Assembly: GCA_044425705.1 (NCBI GenBank)
Contig: JAWXVD010000137.1
Location: 1 to 9,193 of the forward strand
Source of the DNA: JAWXVD01 sp044425705
GTDB lineage: Bacteria; Bacillota; Clostridia; Lachnospirales; Lachnospiraceae
Length of the DNA stretch: 9,193 bases
Reading direction: 5' to 3'
Shown: one piece after another, positions 5,609-9,193 of the stretch
Layout of the letters: each line of letters opens with the position of its first letter
Numbering within the stretch: the first letter of the stretch is position 1
Position numbers and translations under genes: made by a program
The notes under the pieces: model-generated
The model's database searches: none
What the model saw: only the letters and a program-made list of their open reading frames with translations
Told to the model about the DNA's origin: nothing

Positions 5609-6427
5609 AATCCGGCAGCCATTAAAGCGGCTTTAATAGCATTAGAAACATTAAAAGACGAACAAAAAAGACGTACATTTTTTATCATTATACTAACACC
5701 TGTACTTACATTACTTGTGTTAATTGCCCTTATTGTATATATTCTTACAAGTCCATTATCTATCTTTGCTGATTGGCTACTACCAGATGAATTAACAGCA
5801 GTGGAAGATTTTCAAATGGACTACGGATATAATCAAAATCTAGGGATTTATGAAGATGATTATGTCAATGGGTATGGACAGAATTATGAGGGTGTTATTT
5901 TCACTGATGGTGAAGTACAAGTATCCTATTACAACCAACTTGATGAAAGGTGGGCAGATATGATGTATGGAACTTCATCAACCATTGGGCAGGCAGGTTG
6001 TGGTCCTACATCTATGTCAATCGTTATCAGTACATTTACAGGCGAAGCTCACGATCCTACCCTCCTATGTGCTTGGTCAGTGGAGAATGGTTATAGGTGC
6101 GAGGGCAATGGCTCTTATCATAGTTTGATACCTAATGCAGCTACTGCCTATGGTTTGACTTGCGAGGGAGCTACCAAAAACGAAGCACAGAAAATTGTAG
6201 ATGCCTTAGCTAGTGGTAAACTGGTGGTGGCTATTATGAGTGAGGGGCATTTCACCACAGGTGGGCATTTTATTGTTTTGCGAGGTGTTACAAGTGAGGG
6301 TAAAATTCTTGTTGCAGATCCTGCGAGTTATAGCAGAAGTGAGCAAGAGTGGGATTTAAGTATCATTATAGATGAAGCGAGTAACGGAGCAACTGCAGGC
6401 GGTCCATTTTGGATTATTGGAAAGTAG
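5603..6427 (+). CDS. Membrane-anchored C39-like cysteine peptidase of the conjugation module
   Basis: This 274-residue protein has a cytoplasmic N-terminus starting MANPAAIKAALIAL and one transmembrane helix at about residues 26-50. After an acidic, Tyr/Asn-rich linker comes an extracytoplasmic papain-like domain of the Peptidase_C39_2 type. The active-site Cys is Cys133 in AGCGPTS, with Gln130 near it as a possible oxyanion residue. His222 in GGHFIVLRG and Asp239 in VADPAS complete the set. Proteins with this anchor plus a cell-wall or peptide-cleaving domain follow virB4 in many Gram-positive ICEs and are thought to open or remodel the wall for the transfer channel. Whether this one cuts peptidoglycan cross-bridges or a protein is unknown. 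Its ATG overlaps the recombinase stop codon. In the uninserted ICE it would overlap the virB4 stop in the same way. Confidence 0.88.
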   Translation: MANPAAIKAALIALETLKDEQKRRTFFIIILTPVLTLLVLIALIVYILTSPLSIFADWLLPDELTAVEDFQMDYGYNQNLGIYEDDYVNGYGQNYEGVIFTDGEVQVSYYNQLDERWADMMYGTSSTIGQAGCGPTSMSIVISTFTGEAHDPTLLCAWSVENGYRCEGNGSYHSLIPNAATAYGLTCEGATKNEAQKIVDALASGKLVVAIMSEGHFTTGGHFIVLRGVTSEGKILVADPASYSRSEQEWDLSIIIDEASNGATAGGPFWIIGK

Positions 6428-6441
6428 AAAGGCGAAATAAT

Positions 6442-7434
6442 ATGATTTTATATTTGACAAATGCAAAGACAACCAATTTATTGGATTTTTTATTAGAACA
6501 AAAAGAAGCATACCCTTTACATAAAATCGAGGGTAACATTGACATGAAGAACTTTGTGATTCGTGATATGGCGAACTATTCCCATTTTGCAGAAATTGTG
6601 ATTAACAAAGAAATTGTAGTAAATGATGACAAGACATTCGTTCATGCGATTGAAGAATTTCATACTATGTATGATGCACGAATCACAGTTATCTGTGAGG
6701 GGTTAGAGGAAACATCATCGCTATTTAAAGCACTTCTTTCAATTGGTGTTGGGAATATTATTACTTCAAGCAATTTGGTAGAAATCCAAAGAGATATTGT
6801 AAATTGTTTGAGTGTAAATGGCTTAAATCGTTATGAAGCGAGTGAGAGAGTAAAGCCGAAACCTAAGCATGAGCATTATAACTTCAAATGTAGAAATGTG
6901 CGTATTGGTGTGGTTGGATCTCAAAATAGAATTGGAACAACTACTTTTGCTTTAGGCCTTGTAAATTGGCTAGGTAAAGTAGGTGCGACAGCTTGCTATA
7001 TTGAAGCAAATAAAAGCAATATTTTGCCATACATCGCTAAAGAATATGGTTTAGCTGGTGTGAAAGAAAGTTTTGAAGTAGATAGTATGCAATTTTCTAA
7101 AGCGGCGCCAGAACAACCTTGTAATTTTGAAGTGTATGACTTTGGTAACCTAAATGAGAAGATTATTAGCAATTTGGAATATATGCAAGAGGTAGTATTA
7201 GCCTGTGGGGTTAAGATTTATGAGCTTCCTTATACAGCATTAAGTTTAAAAGAGCTAAGAGAAACAAGTATTTACATTTCCCCTACATTTTTTGCAGAAG
7301 AAACAATGGAACGATATGAAAATGTGTTTGCGAATGAAATGCACGAAGTATTACAACCTGTGTATCAGCCAGATTTTATGAACAGTGAATTAGCAAGAGT
7401 AAATTATAAGAAGATGATAGAGAGATATATTTAA
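6442..7434 (+). CDS. CpaE/MinD-like P-loop protein lacking the Walker lysine
   Basis: I chose ATG 6442 (330 aa) because the upstream extension overlaps the peptidase gene and begins with TTG. A weak AAAGGCG site precedes it. The C-terminal half begins with RIGVVGSQNRIGTTTFALGLVNWL (about residues 154-177), which looks like the P-loop of the MinD/ParA/CpaE group. Thr stands where Walker A normally has Lys, and there is no leading signature Lys. A second strand, ACYIEANKSN, and FEVYDFGNL (about 229-237) fit the rest of such a fold. The N-terminal 140 residues are an alpha/beta region that might be receiver-like, as in CpaE. It probably acts as a positioning or regulatory factor of the transfer machine with weak or no ATP hydrolysis. 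It lies 14 bp downstream of the peptidase gene, probably in the same operon. Confidence 0.65.
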   Translation: MILYLTNAKTTNLLDFLLEQKEAYPLHKIEGNIDMKNFVIRDMANYSHFAEIVINKEIVVNDDKTFVHAIEEFHTMYDARITVICEGLEETSSLFKALLSIGVGNIITSSNLVEIQRDIVNCLSVNGLNRYEASERVKPKPKHEHYNFKCRNVRIGVVGSQNRIGTTTFALGLVNWLGKVGATACYIEANKSNILPYIAKEYGLAGVKESFEVDSMQFSKAAPEQPCNFEVYDFGNLNEKIISNLEYMQEVVLACGVKIYELPYTALSLKELRETSIYISPTFFAEETMERYENVFANEMHEVLQPVYQPDFMNSELARVNYKKMIERYI

Positions 7435-7445
7435 ATTTGGAGGAA

Positions 7446-7489
7446 GGGTGAACAAAGTTCACCCAGAACTTTGCAAGTTATGCAAAGTT
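7446..7489 (+). promoter_or_regulatory. Three competing inverted repeats in the leader of the HTH gene
   Basis: Hairpin A pairs GGGTGAAC (7446-7453) with GTTCACCC (7457-7464). Hairpin C pairs AACTTTGCA (7467-7475) with TGCAAAGTT (7481-7489). An alternative hairpin B pairs CAAAGTTC (7453-7460) with GAACTTTG (7466-7473) and excludes both others. All stems are perfect. No T run follows, so this is not a simple terminator. It could be a translational attenuator, an operator or a single-strand DNA recognition site. Confidence 0.6.
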
Positions 7490-7519
7490 GCAATAAATCA
7501 TAGAAGGAAGGTATTTTAA
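7448..7519 (+). CDS. Possible 23-codon leader peptide
   Basis: A short frame from GTG 7448 to TAA 7517-7519 encodes a basic peptide with an LCKLCK segment. GGAGG (7439-7443) lies only 4 nt upstream, a tight spacing. It runs through the competing hairpins and ends 2 nt before the ATG of the HTH gene. The frame may exist only because of the inverted repeats. I include it because its position suits a leader for ribosome-dependent control. Confidence 0.3.
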   Translation: MNKVHPELCKLCKVAINHRRKVF

Positions 7520-7521
7520 AT

Positions 7522-8211
7522 ATGACAACAACAATGACAGCATCAAATTTATTTGAATACAAACAAATGGTATATCATACCGATCTGAAAAGCAGAGCAT
7601 TAAGTGTACTCATGTATTTAGTAGATAGAGCAGATAATAAGGCATTTACTTGTTTTCCATCCATTAAGACTATCGGAGAGCAGTTACATATTAGTATTTC
7701 TACTGTGAAAAGAGCTATGAAAGAATTGGTAGAAAGAGGTTTCTTGAAACGTGAAGCAAGATTTGCTCTCTCAAAGAATGGTGGGCAGACAAGCAACCTA
7801 TACACTTTAACATTGCCACAGGAACAGCCTTTAAACGAGCTGTGCGAGGAGTTAGAACATGATGATGTCATTGATTGCACAAGTGAAGAAGTGAGCTGTG
7901 TGGAGCTAGAAGAAGCCACAGAGCACAACAAGAAATGTGAAGTGAAACATATTAGTTTTGATATGATGAAAAGTGAAAAGAAGCAACTAAAAGACCAAGT
8001 AACACCCCCAGTTCAAAAAGAAGAAATACCCCCGGTTCACTTGTTGAAACATAGTGATAAAAGCACCAGTGACAGTTTTTTGAGAAAATTATTTAGGCTT
8101 ATGAAAGTTGGAAAAACACCTGTTGGTGATATGGAGAAAGTAGTTGTTTCTTCGTCTGCTGTGGACGGGAGGGGGGTTCATTTTGATACTCCCTTTAACT
8201 TACCAGATTAA
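7522..8211 (+). CDS. HTH_36-type winged-helix DNA-binding protein of the ICE
   Basis: This 229-residue protein starts at ATG 7522, preceded by GAAGGAAGG with about 10 nt spacing; a second in-frame ATG at 7534 is possible. Residues about 20-100 form a winged helix of the kind in plasmid and phage replication initiators and ICE regulators. The helix-turn-helix is IGEQLHISISTVKRAMKELVERGFLKRE and the wing ends at SNLYTLTL. The middle is acidic and low in complexity. The part from about residue 161 has an 8-residue repeat (TPPVQKEE, IPPVHLLK) followed by a basic segment. It may direct element replication or regulate transfer genes, and the sequence cannot decide between them. A dyad-rich leader lies directly upstream and could be its binding target. 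Confidence 0.8.
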   Translation: MTTTMTASNLFEYKQMVYHTDLKSRALSVLMYLVDRADNKAFTCFPSIKTIGEQLHISISTVKRAMKELVERGFLKREARFALSKNGGQTSNLYTLTLPQEQPLNELCEELEHDDVIDCTSEEVSCVELEEATEHNKKCEVKHISFDMMKSEKKQLKDQVTPPVQKEEIPPVHLLKHSDKSTSDSFLRKLFRLMKVGKTPVGDMEKVVVSSSAVDGRGVHFDTPFNLPD

Positions 8212-8287
8212 CTCTATTTAAAAGCGTAAAAGAAAGTATTATATATTCTAAGTATAAATCAATATATCATTATCACATTCATATATC

Positions 8288-8316
8288 TTGACAAAAACGT
8301 CTACAAGGAGTAGAAT
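8288..8316 (+). promoter_or_regulatory. Sigma-A type promoter of the blaI-blaR1-like operon
   Basis: A perfect -35 TTGACA (8288-8293) is followed after 17 bp by TAGAAT (8311-8316), one base from the consensus -10. Transcription should begin near 8323, about 37 nt before the ATG. An operator-like dyad overlaps the spacer and -10. Confidence 0.85.
8300..8314. promoter_or_regulatory. Operator 1, BlaI-like repressor site
   Basis: TCTAC (8300-8304) and GTAGA (8310-8314) form a perfect 5-bp dyad around AAGGA, lying over the spacer and -10 region. Binding here would block RNA polymerase. The outer CGTCTACA (8298-8305) is also the exact inverse of TGTAGACG at 8336-8343. Confidence 0.6.
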
Positions 8317-8325
8317 GATATTAAG

Positions 8326-8342
8326 GTCGACATAGTGTAGAC
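8326..8342. promoter_or_regulatory. Operator 2, BlaI-like repressor site
   Basis: GTCGACA (8326-8332) and TGTAGAC (8336-8342) form a dyad with one mismatch around TAG. It lies just after the predicted transcription start and before GGAGG at 8348-8352. TACA/TGTA half-sites are typical of the BlaI/MecI/CopY family. Confidence 0.65.
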
Positions 8343-8359
8343 GAAATGGAGGTACATAT

Positions 8360-8722
8360 ATGCAAGAATATAGACTAGGCGAAGTAGAAATGAGATTTGC
8401 TGATATTATATGGCAGAACGAACCATTACAGACAAGAGAACTTATTGCTTTAGCTTCAGAAAATCTTAGTTGGAGCAAGTCTACCACATATACCATATTG
8501 AGTAGGCTTTCTGATAAAGGAATATTTCAGAAAGATGGAAAGACAGTTACTTCTCTGATTTCAAAAGAAGAACTAATGTCAAAGCAAAGCGAGAAATTTA
8601 TTGAGGACACATTCAGTGGATCGCTGCCGAAGTTTTTGGCTTCCTTTTCTCTGAAAAAGAAATTATCAAATAAAGAAATAGACGAAATACAGGCTTTTAT
8701 AGATGAGCATAGGGAGGGTTAA
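8360..8722 (+). CDS. BlaI/MecI/CopY family transcriptional repressor
   Basis: This 120-residue winged-helix repressor starts at ATG 8360, with GGAGG 7 nt upstream. Its length and layout are those of the family: a winged helix with recognition region WSKSTTYTILSRLSDKGI (about 38-55) and a C-terminal helical dimerisation part from about residue 68. The Asn-Phe bond cleaved in the classical BlaI and MecI proteins is not seen at the expected place; the nearest match is ASFSL at about 94-98. Inactivation may therefore use another bond. It should repress its own operon through the two upstream dyads. It is followed after 2 bp by a BlaR1-like sensor gene. No beta-lactamase gene lies in the window, so the regulated output is unknown. 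Confidence 0.92.
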   Translation: MQEYRLGEVEMRFADIIWQNEPLQTRELIALASENLSWSKSTTYTILSRLSDKGIFQKDGKTVTSLISKEELMSKQSEKFIEDTFSGSLPKFLASFSLKKKLSNKEIDEIQAFIDEHREG

Positions 8723-8724
8723 GT

Positions 8725-9193
8725 ATGAATTTTTTTATGTATGAGTTGCTACCCAGCATATTAAATATGAGCTTAATTGCAAGTTATGTTATCATATTTG
8801 TATTAATTGCAAGGTTGCTACTGAAAAAAGCACCTAAGATATTTTCATATGTACTATGGGCAGTGGTTCTTGTTCGCTTGCTGTGTCCATTTTCTTTTGA
8901 GAGTGCGATTGGACTTCTACCAAATAACACAGAGCCAATACCACAAGATATTGTTCATACGGAATATCCGTCAGTAGATTTACCTTTCCCAATTATCAAT
9001 GAGGCAATCAATGAAAATTTGCCACAAGGTGAAGAACAACTGGTAGCTGACCCACTAGAAGCTCCTGTCGCAATCGGAACTTTGGTTTGGGGTTTGGGTA
9101 TTTCTATGATGGCAATTTATAGCATTGTTTCTCTTATAAAGCTAAGACGAAAGTTAATCGGTGCAACACCTATTGAAAAGAACATATACATCG
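8725..9193 (+). CDS. BlaR1/MecR1-like M56 membrane metallopeptidase sensor, 3' end missing
   Basis: The frame is open from ATG 8725 to the window end, giving the first 156 residues. GGAGG at 8712-8716 is the ribosome site. The N-terminus has the family's typical start: helix 1 (about 10-33, LIASYVIIFVLIARLLLKK), then helix 2 beginning SYVLWAVVLVRLLCPF. After an extracytoplasmic acidic/proline loop (about 60-112) comes helix 3 (about 113-139), followed by a basic cytoplasmic stretch. The HExxH metal site expected of M56 peptidases lies beyond the window, as would any penicillin-binding sensor domain. Two base pairs separate it from the repressor gene, the usual arrangement of the two-gene sensing unit. 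In family members the peptidase triggers loss of the repressor when a cell-wall signal is sensed. Confidence 0.9.
   Translation, partial: MNFFMYELLPSILNMSLIASYVIIFVLIARLLLKKAPKIFSYVLWAVVLVRLLCPFSFESAIGLLPNNTEPIPQDIVHTEYPSVDLPFPIINEAINENLPQGEEQLVADPLEAPVAIGTLVWGLGISMMAIYSIVSLIKLRRKLIGATPIEKNIYI

Noticed and set aside
7575..7931. Minus-strand 118-codon frame inside the HTH gene
   Set aside because: Ser/Leu-rich antisense shadow of a gene with clear domain evidence.
8167..8193. GGGAG...CTCCC as a terminator of the HTH gene
   Set aside because: It lies inside the coding sequence, has a long loop and no T run after it.
1..9193. CRISPR arrays, tRNA or rRNA genes, and insertion-sequence transposases
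   Set aside because: No regularly spaced repeats, cloverleaf-type sequence, rRNA sequence or transposase motif was seen on either strand.

Overview
This window looks like part of an integrative conjugative element (ICE) from a low-GC Bacillota host. The evidence is A+T-rich DNA, strong AGGAGG-type ribosome binding sites, and a Gram-positive conjugation gene order. I cannot name the species. The backbone, all on the + strand, is: the 3' part of a VirB4-type conjugation ATPase (2-1312), a membrane-anchored C39-like peptidase (5603-6427), a degenerate P-loop protein (6442-7434), an HTH_36 protein (7522-8211), and a BlaI/BlaR1-type repressor and sensor pair (8360 to the window end).

Between virB4 and the peptidase gene lies a block of about 4.3 kb that does not belong to the conjugation operon. 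It starts and ends with the same 12 bp, GGTGGTAGATAA (1301-1312 and 5592-5603), or 16 of 17 bp if GGCA is included. The first copy encodes the last codons of virB4 (Gly-Gly-Arg-stop). The second encodes the last codons of a tyrosine recombinase gene in the same frame, also Gly-Gly-Arg-stop. Removing one copy and everything between would join virB4 to the peptidase gene with a TAATG stop/start overlap, as expected of an intact transfer operon. I therefore interpret the block as a nested integrative element that inserted at the virB4 stop codon of a host ICE and rebuilt the ends of both flanking genes.

Apart from the recombinase (4644-5603), the nested element carries minus-strand cargo. This is an ECF sigma factor and its zinc-binding membrane anti-sigma factor (4355-3176), then four small genes: a short acidic/aromatic protein, a DUF6487-like zinc-ribbon protein, a three-helix membrane protein and a Cys-rich unknown protein. 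A strong hairpin terminator 45 bp inside the left end, and a second one before the recombinase gene, insulate the cargo from the ICE operon. The downstream transfer genes probably depend on transcription and translational coupling from the recombinase gene.

The right part is ICE backbone plus accessory regulation. Upstream of the HTH gene is a run of three mutually competing inverted repeats overlapping a possible short leader ORF. Upstream of blaI is a consensus-like promoter overlapped by two dyads, as expected for autoregulation by a BlaI-family repressor.
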